A stretch of 64,000 nt of DNA from Wolfiporia cocos. Taxonomy: Eukaryota; Basidiomycota; Agaricomycetes; Polyporales; Phaeolaceae. Numbering within the stretch: the first letter of the stretch is position 1; every line of letters begins with the position of its first letter. The translations under genes were made by a program, and so were the position numbers. Below the pieces are notes generated by a model, which saw nothing but the letters and a program-made list of their open reading frames with translations, was not told where the DNA came from and made no database searches. The stretch is taken from assembly GCA_029448655.1 (NCBI GenBank), contig JACCLO010000007.1, positions 1,922,001-1,986,000 of the forward strand, written 5' to 3'. Of the stretch, positions 24,187 to 35,000 are shown piece by piece.

Positions 24187-26255
24187 TCAGCGAGGTGATG
24201 GGGACTTTGCAGTGTCCGATCTGGTAGCATGCTTGACACGCCTGTGGGTTGCCTGCCGTTTCGGTGCTGGCTCGACTTCACCTTTCATCCGCATCACATC
24301 CCTCTGACGTTTGGCCCCAAGTTGTGCTGTAGATATGCTGCCTCCTTCCCCTCCACCCGAGCCTTCTTCCTGAGCATCACCATCTCCAGATCCATCTCCA
24401 ACCCTACCTGCCCCCTCAACAACCTCTGCCCTAGCATCTGTGACATCTCCTTCAACTTCTACAATGCCCTCAACATCTGTGTGAGCCCTGGTGTCAGTGG
24501 TCACCAAGGCCCCTACCATTCCAGTTGCATCTGAATTTTGTTCAATGACCTGACCTCTGCCCTCATCATCAGATGAGAAATCCCACAGGGATTGGAACTC
24601 TGGATTCTGCCACAATGGGGCCAGAACAGACTTCCCATCAAGCAATCTGATCATGACAGACACCAGCATGTCCAAAGCTCCAATGGAAATGCCTTCGGGG
24701 TTAGAATCCATCGTAATCTGGCTGTCGATGAGGTATTGAGGCGCCCCTTCCCTAGGGACATCTGGCTCGACCCAAACAAATTGAGCATCCTCCATCTCCC
24801 GGTAGAGGATGCCGATCGTCAATACGATGCGCTGGATCAATGCCTTGTCAGAAGTCAACTTGCATTCATCGTCCTTCATGGGCTGATCATGTCGAAGCCA
24901 GTAGGCAACTTCGTCAAGTCCAGAGGGACCATGAATGTCAGCCCTTCTGTGATGCTCCCAGGTCCAGGATGCCCAATGAGGACCATCTTCATCTTTGCTG
25001 AAAAGTACCTGGCTTCCCTGAACACCAAGGGTCAGTGGTGGGAGACAATCAAGGAGGACATTCATACGATGAGCTCAGAGCACTTCACCACCATGGTCTT
25101 GTATGATTCCCCAGTGCCAAGAGCAAGGAGATAGTTTTGTCGGCGGGTTGGACTCATGAGAGCCCACACTGGAGGGAGATGACGGATATTTTCGGGATTG
25201 TCGCTTTGGTCGGTGGCACCCCAATTGTCGACCCAGTCAGTGATGGTGATGCGTGCACGACCTTTTCCCTTTCCTGACAATGTGAGAGGCTCAGATTGTG
25301 TCCATTGGTGAGGACGATTCATGGCCATGTTGGGGTCACTGTCACTTGAGGCATTGACATCTTCGTTGGACTTGTCTTGGCCACCGCAATCTTCCCCGCG
25401 ACCTCCGCGACCTCCGCGACCTCCGCGACCTCCGCGACCTCCGCGACCTCCGCGACCTCCGCGACCTCCGCGACCTCCGCGACCTCCGCGACCTCCGCGA
25501 CCTCCGCGACCTCCGCGACCTCCGCGACCTCCGCGACCTCCGCGACCTCCGCGACCTCCGCGACCTCCGCGACCTCCGCGACCTCCGCGACCTCCGCGAC
25601 CTCCGCGACCTCCGCGACCTCCGCGACCTCCGCGACTGCTGCGGCCACGAGTTTCGCGACCTACTTCATTTTTGGCAAGGCCACCGTCCATCTGCTCATC
25701 ATCATTTTCACTCCTTCTCAGTGCCTGTGTCCCACTGACAGAAGGTCCTCCAGCTGCCATGCTGCTTCCAGGTCCAGCCTCATCAATCTCGACATATTCT
25801 TTGGTCTGGGGCTTCTTTGCTGGGGGCACACTACTCGGTAGGTTCCTGTAGATGGCATTGCGGAGCTCATGCTTCGGATTGTTCCTGTAGGCGGTTGTGT
25901 ATTTCTTGAATCGGAAGAGGACCGCACCGCTCCTGCCACTCTTGGCATCCTCCCAGTGCTGTAGGATGGCAATGCAGTCCTCCTTTCTCATGTGATGTGG
26001 CTCGGCAAGGGAAATACCGTGCGGCATCATGGCATCGTCAAAGAAGCTCTCAGGCTCACTTGCCATCAAGCCCCAGGGACAGGCACGGTCAGATGCTCCA
26101 CAGGCCAGCTCTATTTGCAGCTCAGCAATCTAATTATAACTTTATGAGGAGGACCCACTCACAGTAATGTCTGTTAAGGAACAATCTGATAATTTGCCGC
26201 ATTCTAGCTAGACGGAGCCGCTTTCTTGGATTATACGGAGGCAAGATTGGCAATC
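24187..26255 (-). CDS. RGG-repeat hypothetical protein, 3' part (gene split by Gypsy B)
   Basis: Continuation of the gene starting at 40054. After the insertion site the frame reads from 26255 through a short exon (PILPPYNPRK), then a long exon to about 25065 and a last exon to 24187. The middle exon holds about 27 copies of a 9-bp unit encoding GGR (25395-25640), an RGG-box-like tract typical of RNA binding. It then continues to a conserved-looking ITDWVDNW segment. The last exon (from GSQVLF) is acidic and ends in a basic tail. I could not fix the splice between the short and long exons without a stop, so that junction is uncertain. Family unknown. Confidence 0.55.
25395..25640. repeat. CGACCTCCG (9-bp) array, about 27 copies
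   Basis: Nearly perfect tandem nonamers in an exon of the RGG-repeat gene. Confidence 0.95.
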
Positions 26256-26859
26256 TGTCACGGTTTCTCTTATTTTTCTCCTATTTTTCCCTATTTTCTC
26301 TGATTTTCTACAGCTCGTTCTACTCGCTTTCCGTATCACGTTATGTCTCACCCTTATCTCACTCTCGTAGATAACTCTTATCTTATCTCTTGTGCACGTT
26401 AGCTCAGCGCCTATCACGGCGCCTCGTCTTATCTGTAGACACATCTTATCTTTCCTGCACGTGACCCTACAAAGAGTTCACAACATACGTTGCCACACGT
26501 CACATGGTTTTCTAGTGACTCGCGTCACCTGCCGCTGGCTCACGCTCAGTCAGCGGCCTAACTCACGTCACATGCTGTAGCCTTATGCTCAGTCAGCGAC
26601 CTTTGGAACTATCACAAGCTTCGGGTCGTACCATTACCGGTACATAACCCTACGCCCTGCGGTATCACTAGTCTTACCTACGGTGTTACGGGTCTTACCC
26701 TCCATGTATATAAGCTGGTCTCTGAGTACGTTGTAGACTCAGAATAGTTCTCCTCGACAATCGACTAGTTGTTCTTACCAACTGCTTGACTCTGATACCT
26801 CACCTTTATCGACACCGCCCCTCAAAACCTTTATTCAGTTTTAGTGAGTGTCTGCGTCA
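26256..26859 (+). repeat. 5' LTR, family B
   Basis: TGTCACGGTTTCTC...CTGCGTCA, 604 bp. TATATAAG near 26706 is followed by a CTGAGT...ACTCAG hairpin and the self-primer AGAATAGTTCT at 26741-26751. Confidence 0.94.
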
Positions 26860-26861
26860 TT

Positions 26862-26872
26862 AGAACTATTCT
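26862..26872 (+). promoter_or_regulatory. Primer-binding site, self-priming type (family B)
   Basis: AGAACTATTCT is the exact reverse complement of 26741-26751. Confidence 0.8.
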
Positions 26873-27472
26873 TTTCATCGCCCCCCGGCCTTTTGGCCCT
26901 GGGGATTTGTGTTTCTAGGCCGGCGGTTTGGTGTCTATCCCTTTACAGGTACTTTTGTATTGGGATCTGGGGGATACATGGCAACGACCAGCCATTCAAT
27001 AGGTTATTAGCGGCACCTGCAAAGGGCCGTTAATGTGAACGGCGGCGGTGGATTAGACATGGGCGATGCCCCAGACCTATCCCCGTTACTTAGTAACACG
27101 TTTATTGTCCAGACGTAAGGACACAGCCTCGTTCCTTCGGGAACCAGACTAAAACCCGGCTTGCCGGCCTAATGACCACATGGGATTGAACCTTAACGGG
27201 ATCTCCCGGTCACCGCTTCTCAGCGGCGGCTAGCTTGCCTGCGGTGGACGTTTGGGAGCGCTGCGGCTAGCCACCATGGGTGTAATACCCTAATCTGGCC
27301 TGTTACCGGGACCGCAAGGGAAGCGGGACCCGTTGTATCTTCCACTCCGGACGTGTATGAGAGAAATGCACGCCGTCGTCGACACACCGACATGACACCT
27401 TACCGCATCAAGAACGGCCGTTCCCGGATTTTTTATAGTTGTAGTACAGCTTTCTCACGTAGTTACACAGCC

Positions 27473-28375
27473 ATGCCTGCCGAGCGACAAGAGAAGTCCA
27501 TCAAGATGGTCGAGGCTCGCCTGAGGGCCGGCCCGATCGTTAAGAAGCAGAAGCAGAAGGGTGACACCGGCAAGATGCCGGATAAGATGGTCGTTACCAA
27601 CGCGGCCAACGGCAAACCGGAGCTCTGGAACATTCCGTCCAAGAGCCGAAAGGAGGTCGAAGACCTCATCCGGAAGCCCAAGTACCATGGGCCTCGCCTC
27701 GGCCCCGCAACCATCAAAACAAGGAACCAGCAGATAGCGGAGGAAGAAGCTAAGGCCATGCGAGAGTACGCGGCCCTTTCTGCTAAGCGCGCCCGCGAGC
27801 GACGCTTAGAGGAAGAAGCCGAAGTAGCTCGCCACGTTGAGGCCGACGCAGCTTCCCGCGCTCTACGCGCCCCTCCGCCCCCCGAGCAGTCACTTATGAA
27901 CCGTATCCTCACGCCCGACGAACTACAGAAGATCGTCGACCTCGTCCGCTTACCACGGGCCGAGTGGGCGGAAAGACGCCTCTACGACATCCCGAAAGAC
28001 TTCAACGTCTTCGACATCTCCTGCACGGAGAAGAAGTTCGACTGGGGTGCCAAGGTGATACCCACACTACTGGAAACCGCGAAGGTACTTTCCCCGGTGT
28101 ACGCATGCATCGTGGCGAATGCCGACCTCTGTAACGGTCATCCCACATACGAGGTAACCAACCTCATACGGGACCTCCAGACAGTGTGCAAGGGTTTCAT
28201 CGAGGCGGTCCTTATGGATCGGATCGACAACAAGCAAATGCGATTGTTAGTCAAGAACTGTAAGATCATAGGGAACTTCATGACTGGGTATCCTAGCGTA
28301 GATAGGGAGCACATACAACGTATTATACGGGGCCTCAACGCCCTCAATGTATGGTTCCCCGTTCACCAAATGTAA
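27473..28375 (+). CDS. Extra ORF upstream of gag, family B
   Basis: About 300 residues from the ATG at 27473 (MPAERQEK). In-frame ATGs further upstream (about 27392) are possible. Basic N-terminus, then a Glu/Ala/Arg-rich predicted helix, then a C-terminal domain resembling that of the family A ORF at 51002. Shared features are the VIP-x-L start, an (L)I-RDL/ELEDL segment and a closing K-x-CK-(I/L)-GN motif. No zinc knuckle, protease or env-like features. It follows a leader of about 600 bases. The role is unknown; RNA binding or nuclear targeting are only guesses. Confidence 0.7.
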   Translation: MPAERQEKSIKMVEARLRAGPIVKKQKQKGDTGKMPDKMVVTNAANGKPELWNIPSKSRKEVEDLIRKPKYHGPRLGPATIKTRNQQIAEEEAKAMREYAALSAKRARERRLEEEAEVARHVEADAASRALRAPPPPEQSLMNRILTPDELQKIVDLVRLPRAEWAERRLYDIPKDFNVFDISCTEKKFDWGAKVIPTLLETAKVLSPVYACIVANADLCNGHPTYEVTNLIRDLQTVCKGFIEAVLMDRIDNKQMRLLVKNCKIIGNFMTGYPSVDREHIQRIIRGLNALNVWFPVHQM

Positions 28376-28568
28376 AACCCTTGCAGACCACCTGAGAAGG
28401 GGTCTTGCTTTATCGCTTCTTATCGTGTGACTTCAAGCTCGCGCTCAAGAAAGGCACAATACATGGCAGTAGATAATTTTAGTAATTACGTATTTTTTGC
28501 CTCGGTTCTCCTCCTTTTACAGGCATTCCCGCGCTTTTTGCAAGCAAGTGCTTACCAGGTTTTTAGCA

Positions 28569-31500
28569 ATGTCGCAACCCGAAGCATCTGGCTCCCGCAC
28601 CGCGGTCAACACACCCGTACACACCCCGGAGCGAACCACCTCCCCCACACCCGTCTCACGTGCACCACGCACGCCCGCTCCCCGATCAGCCCCTCGACCC
28701 AGACTCCCCCCGTCAGAACTCTGGCCAACGCACTTCTCGGGCCCCATAGTAGGGAACGAGCAGTTGCCGCCCATTTTCGGTGACTACACGGCCTTAGAGT
28801 TCGAGAGTCAGGAAGTCCTACCCGTCAGGGAGGAATTCGAGGTGGCCGAAGACGCATTCGAGTCTATACCCGAAGGAGAGCATGCCGCTCTCCGACAGAC
28901 ATTTCAATTATGTCTTAACTTCATGAACGAGAACGCCAACGTCGCAGCGAGATACACGGACGAAGAAATTCGTCGATTCCGATACGCGCTCAACTCCAGG
29001 CTGCGTCTCGTCCTTCACAGGGCAGACGAGCACCGCCAGTACACCAAGTTCCTGGAGGCGCGCCTGGCAGCATCGGAAAACCGGGTCAAGTCGACCCGTG
29101 ACGACCTCGACTCCGCCCTCGCCAGACTCCGAAAATTGGAGTCCACGACCACGCACGATCTCGCCGATCGCCTCGCCAAACTCGAGGCCGCTGCCACCAC
29201 GACAGCCGCCTCCGCTTCCACCACGGCTGCTCCCTCTGGAGTAGCACCTCTCCGCCCCAAGGCGACGCCCCCACCAACCTTCACCGGCGACGGATCCAAG
29301 ATCCCGGTGAAGGAATGGCTCCAGAAGTGCATTATGTACTTCTCGGTAGCGAAAATCTACCAGGAGCGGGAGCAGATCGTCGAAGCCCTGCAGCGTCTAT
29401 CAGGGTCGGCGTTCCAATACCAGGAAAAGAGAATTAGGGATTCGGTAGACGTAACGAAGTCCCTAGGAACGTGGAAGGAGTTTGAGGACGACATGGAGCG
29501 CGTCTACGGGAAGAAGACGGACCAGGAGGTGGCCCGTAAGGAGATCAAAGGGTATTTCGGCGACGAGGGGAAGAAGAAGGCGAAAGCCAACTTCTTCACG
29601 TACGCGGAAAGACTTCGCCAACTTGTCAAAGCGGCGAAGTCCGAGAACTCGACGGTGCTGGAGGAGCTCAAGGACGCGTTACCCGAAAAGGTACGCGATG
29701 GCTTCTCGATGTTGAAGATCATCAAGCACCCCGCCCCCACCGAGTGGGAAAAATATCTCGATATGGCTATCGAGTTCTACAAGGACGCGTACCCCGACGC
29801 AATTACCGGGAGTATCTTCGAAGACGGGAAGAAGGAGACGAAGAAGGCAGAGGGAAGCTCGGGCGGCAAGAAGGCCGCCACTATCACTACGTCCCAAACC
29901 AGCGGATCTGAAAAGACCGCCAGCGGTGGGGGCAACAAGGCGAAGACGGCAGGGCAGAAGTTACCCGACAACGCTAGACCCGACACCTCGTGGGTCCTTA
30001 ACAAAAAGGACGGGAGGAGGATTCTAGTCTCTCCTCCCCACAAGTGCGCCCAGTGCGGTCGTGACAACTGCACAACTGGTTGGAACGACTGCAAGTGGAA
30101 GGGTCAGCCGAAGGGAACCGCCCCCTCAGCGCCCAAGACGACAGCCGGGTCGTCATCAAACACATCGACAACGTCGAGCAGGCCGGCACCTGCTAACGAC
30201 GGCAAAAAGCGCCGCTTCGTCCGCATCATTGAGAGATATGAGACGGACGAGGAGGACAACGACGAGGGGCAGAGTGCAACCACATCCACCGTGGGAACGC
30301 TGTCACAAATCTCACTTTGTGACCGCTCTGCCTCAACGCTAACGCCCATATCCTAGCTCCAACGTCTAACTAGTCGTCTCAGAGGGGGACCCAATCCCTC
30401 ATGTTGAGTTCACATAGTAAGACCAGAGTCTAAGTAGAGGAGACGTCGCACAAGAGGTAGTAGAGTGGTGTAAGACTGGGATTAACCCATGAGATACAAT
30501 GAGAAGTCTGAGGAGAACGCCTCAGACTCTCTGGCTTATATACATGCAAGCGAGCATTGACTATCAAGGCTGCCCTAAAGCAACGTGGCCTGTGCGCACG
30601 CGCCTACCAAAGCGCTAAGTACTAACTCTAAATGCTTACATATACACATCACGTGACTATGCGGGGATCTTATCTATGTTTCTAGGATACGCGCCGGATC
30701 TTATCTAAATGGTCACATGAGCTTGGAGTGCGTACCACGCTGTAACGTCCCTCAACGCTCCATGACGCCCCTGTAGGGCCTATAGAACCGTTTTCGTGAC
30801 ATTACCCCCTTCTCTAGTTTCGTCGTCCCGACGAAGATCTTGCCCACCCCTCCATGGAGTAGTAGTCGCTGTTGTGGCGCACCGGGTTTGACTGTACTGG
30901 GGGCCCAGGATGGCTGACGACCCTGTTCTTGAATATCCAGCGTATGGTGCTAGAGCTCGACGTTCTTTCTTCATCTTGTTTCCGCTATCTTGTGTGTGAC
31001 CTGCCGACGCGGGGTTAGACCAACCTTGGTCCTTCACATACCCGCTAAGGTCTCTCTTGTGTGTCTTCCCGCCACCCAGACGCGCAGTACCTATAGTACG
31101 TACCGCTAGTGCGCCCGCTATCTGTGTTAAGAGGGTGGACTTATTGCCTGTTTCATTCCGTCGTCGGTACCGGCGCCTAAGGATAACGCCATGGCAACGC
31201 TTGTGTGGGGGCTGGCATACGACTGCCGACCTCTCTTCAAGAGGTTGCCCCGCCGCGTCACCGTACCTAAACGTAGAAAACCCTCGGCCCAAGCGCGAAG
31301 TTCATCAGCGCAGGGGGGAGGTAAAATAGACTTCTCATTATGTCACAAATCTCACTTTGTGACCGCTCTGCCTCAACGCTAACGCCCATATCCTAGCTCC
31401 AACGTCTAACTAGTCGTCTCAGAGGGGGACCCAATCCCTCATGTTGAGTTCACATAGTAAGACCAGAGTCTAAGTAGAGGAGACGTCGCACAAGAGGTAG

Positions 31501-32013
31501 TAGAGTGGTGTAAGACTGGGATTAACCCATGAGATACAATGAGAAGTCTGAGGAGAACGCCTCAGACTCTCTGGCTTATATACATGCAAGCGAGCATTGA
31601 CTATCAAGGCTGCCCTAAAGCAACGTGGCCTGTGCGCACGCGCCTACCAAAGCGCTAAGTACTAACTCTAAATGCTTACATATACACATCACGTGACTAT
31701 GCGGGGATCTTATCTATGTTTCTAGGATACGCGCCGGATCTTATCTAAATGGTCACATGAGCTTGGAGTGCGTACCACGCTGTAACGTCCCTCAACGCTC
31801 CATGACGCCCCTGTAGGGCCTATAGAACCGTTTTCGTGACAAACGCTCACCCGCGTGCATATCGAGGAGGTCGCGGGCACGGACTCGGACGCCGACAAGG
31901 ATACCGTCCCCGACACAACTGGTGTTATCGTTCACCAGTCCACCCTCTCGGAGCCGCCGAAGCGGCTCTTAAAGAAAAAATATACTTCGGATTTTTACTA
32001 CGATCGTATGTGA
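28569..32013 (+). CDS. gag, family B (interrupted by T2)
   Basis: Starts MSQPEASG at 28569; an upstream open extension has no ATG advantage. A predicted helical N-terminal half is followed by a retrotransposon Gag core (from about 29275, PTFTGDG...VKEWLQKC) and a Lys/Ser-rich region. Next is a CAQCG-containing Cys-rich segment near 30046 (C-X2-C...C), an atypical zinc-binding candidate. T2 interrupts at 30301. When the target duplication is taken once, the frame continues from 31847 to a TGA at 32011-32013. pol lies in the -1 frame over the overlap; GAAAAAA at 31974-31980 is a possible slip site. Confidence 0.85.
30301..31841 (-). mobile_element. T2: small non-coding LTR retrotransposon
   Basis: Duplication AACGC (30296-30300, 31842-31846). 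LTRs 30301-30801 and 31341-31841 are 501 bp and identical by eye. The internal region is 539 bp. TTACCCCCTTCTC after the left LTR is the complement of a polypurine tract, so orientation is minus. PBS at 31328-31339 pairs with LTR bases 30498-30509. No credible gene. It must have arrived after family B. Confidence 0.94.
31230..31244 (-). ncRNA. Conserved hairpin of T2
   Basis: On minus, GCGGCGGGGCAAC then stem CCTCT/AGAGG. T3 has CCTCC/GGAGG at the same place, a compensated pair change. Confidence 0.5.
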
Positions 32014-35000
32014 CGGCCTGTCCATGTACGATGACCGAGCGTAGTTGTATTATACCCACTGCAGAGATCAATACTATTTATCACAATCAATCGCGCGACC
32101 CTGCTACATCCTTCAAGATTAGCGTGGATCTCTGGGTATATGGAAAGAAAGTACAGGCCACAGCGCTTGTAGATAGTGGCGCCCAAATAAGCGTCATTAA
32201 TTCCGACTTCGTCACCACTCATAACCTGTTAACCCAACCGCTTCGCCCAGTCATTAACGTACATAATGCAGACGGCACCTACAACAAAGCGGGAAAGATC
32301 GACACTTTAGTTAAGGCCTTCATGGTCCACGGCATTCATAAGGAGACTATCGGTCTCACCGTAACTAAACTTAGTGGTCAAGATCTTATACTAGGGTACG
32401 AATGGTTTACACGTCATAACCCGCACTTCGACTGGAGTGCAGGAACGATATCTTATGACCGGTGCACGAAAGAAGGAAAATGCATACATGCTGCTAAAAG
32501 GCAAAGGCCCGCCAAACCGTCGGAGGAGGAGGCAGATGAACTCCCTGACGAAATGGTCAGTATATGGGATCTCCCTTTGGACACATTAGGAGAAGGAGAT
32601 TCCGACAACCCCTTCGTTAACTGGCTATCGCAGCTAGATGACGAAGACAACAAAACTCTAGCTCAACTTGTAGCAGAGATACTCGAAAAGGATGAAGAAT
32701 CCTTAGACTCATCTTCAACTGAAAAGTGGAGATCGTTAGTCCCTAAAGAGTATCACGAGTTTGGTCCGACAGTGTTCAGTCACAAGGCTTCAGAGCGGAT
32801 GCCTGTCCGCAAGGACTACGACCACGCCATCGACTTTGTCGAAGGCGCAACACTGCCGAAACCCGTAAAACGTTACCCAATGTCTAAGCTTCAGCAAAAC
32901 TCCTTAGACGAGTGGATTGATGAAGAACTTCGCAAAGGTTACATCCGAGAATCCAAATCGCCGATAGCATCACCCGTTTTCTTTGTAGCAAAGAAAGACG
33001 GGTCACTGCGCATGGTAGTCGACTATCGAAAGCTAAACGAAATCACAGTACAGAACAAGTATCCCATTCCTCGTATATCCGAGTTGATAGACCAACTTGC
33101 ATCCGCATCAATCTTTACGAAGATCGACCTCCGTTGGGGGTACAACAACGTGCGGATAAAGGAAGGGGACGAGTGGAAGACAGCCTTCATTACCCATAGG
33201 GGGCTGTATGAAGCTACTGTTATGTACTTTGGCTTTTGTAACGCACCAGGCACATTCCAAGCGATGATGAATAGCGTCCTTTCCGACTTCATTCAGTCGG
33301 GAAAGGTTATCGTTTACCTAGACGATATTCTGATTTTCGGAAACGACCTTAAAGAGCATCGGAAACTAGTCAAAGCCGTATTGCAGCGACTTCAGGATTC
33401 CGACCTCTATGCGAAACCCGAGAAATGCTTTTTCGAACAAAAGTCCATCGAGTATTTGGGGATGATTATCTCCCATAACTCCGTCGCGATGGACCCGAAG
33501 AAGTACGAAGGGGTTCTTGAATGGCCTCAACCAACCAAGGTTAAGGAAGTCCAAGCCTTCTTAGGCTTCGCCAATTTCTATAGGCGATTCATTAGGGACT
33601 TTTCCTATAAGGCCAAACCACTCACACAGCTCACCCGCAAGAACCAGAAATGGGCTTGGGGCGAGAAGGAGCAACAGGCGTTCGAGGACCTGAAAAAGGC
33701 CTTTACGTCTGCGCCAATTCTCAGAATACCAGACCAAGACTCGCCTTTCAGGATCGAGTCCGATGCCTCCGACTTTGCAACCGGCTCAGTCCTTTCACAA
33801 CTAGACCCTAAGGACGGTTTATACCATCCTGTTGCTTACTATAGCAAGGCTATGACTGAGGCCGAACGCAACTACGAGATATATGTGACCCAAAACATCT
33901 TCTGGGTCATCCCTCAACGCCTAAGTCCCTGCTCACAAGTCATGGCATCCCTAGACTAAGTCGACGAAGGGTCACCACGCCTAAGTCGAGGTCGAGGTAC
34001 GTCGCACAGACTAGCAAGCTTCACAAGGGAGAGCGCGCAGGATGGATGTTAAGTGCCCTAAGGCATGGTAGAGAATAAAGGTTCTGAGGTAAGACGCCTC
34101 AGAGCCCTAGGTATATATACATCAGAGAAGCGCTGTAATCCCTAGTAGTAACCCTTGCCCTAAAGCTACGTGGCCTGTGCGCACGCGCCTACCAGTCAGG
34201 GGTCTGGAACGCTTATGTAACCATCTGATGTAAGTAATCTTATCTACTCTACAGAGACGCGCATTATCTACTGTAAGTAACGTGCCGCTGTAAGACGGTC
34301 ACGTGCCTTTGTCGTCAAGAGTCGAGAGTTCGACCCCAGCGAAAGGCGTTCTGTAAAAAATAGGGAACGTCACCGAATAATCTGTGACATCACCTCCTCT
34401 CCATGGTTCGTCGCCTCGACGAAGACCCTATGAAGATACTTCTTCTCCAGGTGAGCGTATTCCTGTCGACTTACTGGGTAGTACCGCCGCTTGAGGGTTA
34501 CCAAGCCTCTTCTAGCTTCTGGTGGTACCGTAGTAAAGAGGGGGGGCGGTGTAGAGACACGGGGCGAGTCCTGATGGATCCTAGTTCCTAACGCACCGCT
34601 AGTAAGGCACTTCTGGCCCACCCAGCAGTCCATGCCGTCCTGTTACAGACGTTGCCAACTACGGCACATGTTGAGGTACCCAAGTACGCGAGTAGTTCGG
34701 ACCGACCCTAAATTGGTGTGTCGCACCTAAATCTATCCTCTTGTTACCGCGACCTGTTGTCCTGATGGGCCCCTAGCTATGGGGCAGGACTGTCGCAGCC
34801 TGTCTGATGCGCTTGTGTTGTCGTCGACCTCCTCTGTCGGATGTGGGGTTACGCCGAAGCGCTTCACATACCCACCGAGGTCGCGTCTTGATGCTTTCTG
34901 CTACCCAGGCGCGCAGTACCTTATGAACGTACCGCTAGTGCGCCCGCTACCTAACTTAAGGGGGTAGGCTTTGTCTTTCATTCCACCGTCGGTCCGGCGC

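Noticed and set aside
25395..25640. Tandem repeats resembling a CRISPR array
   Set aside because: Units are 9 bp, contiguous and without spacers, in a eukaryotic exon.
30780..31292. 170-residue minus ORF in T2
   Set aside because: Covers the polypurine tract and hairpin signals and is not kept in relatives.
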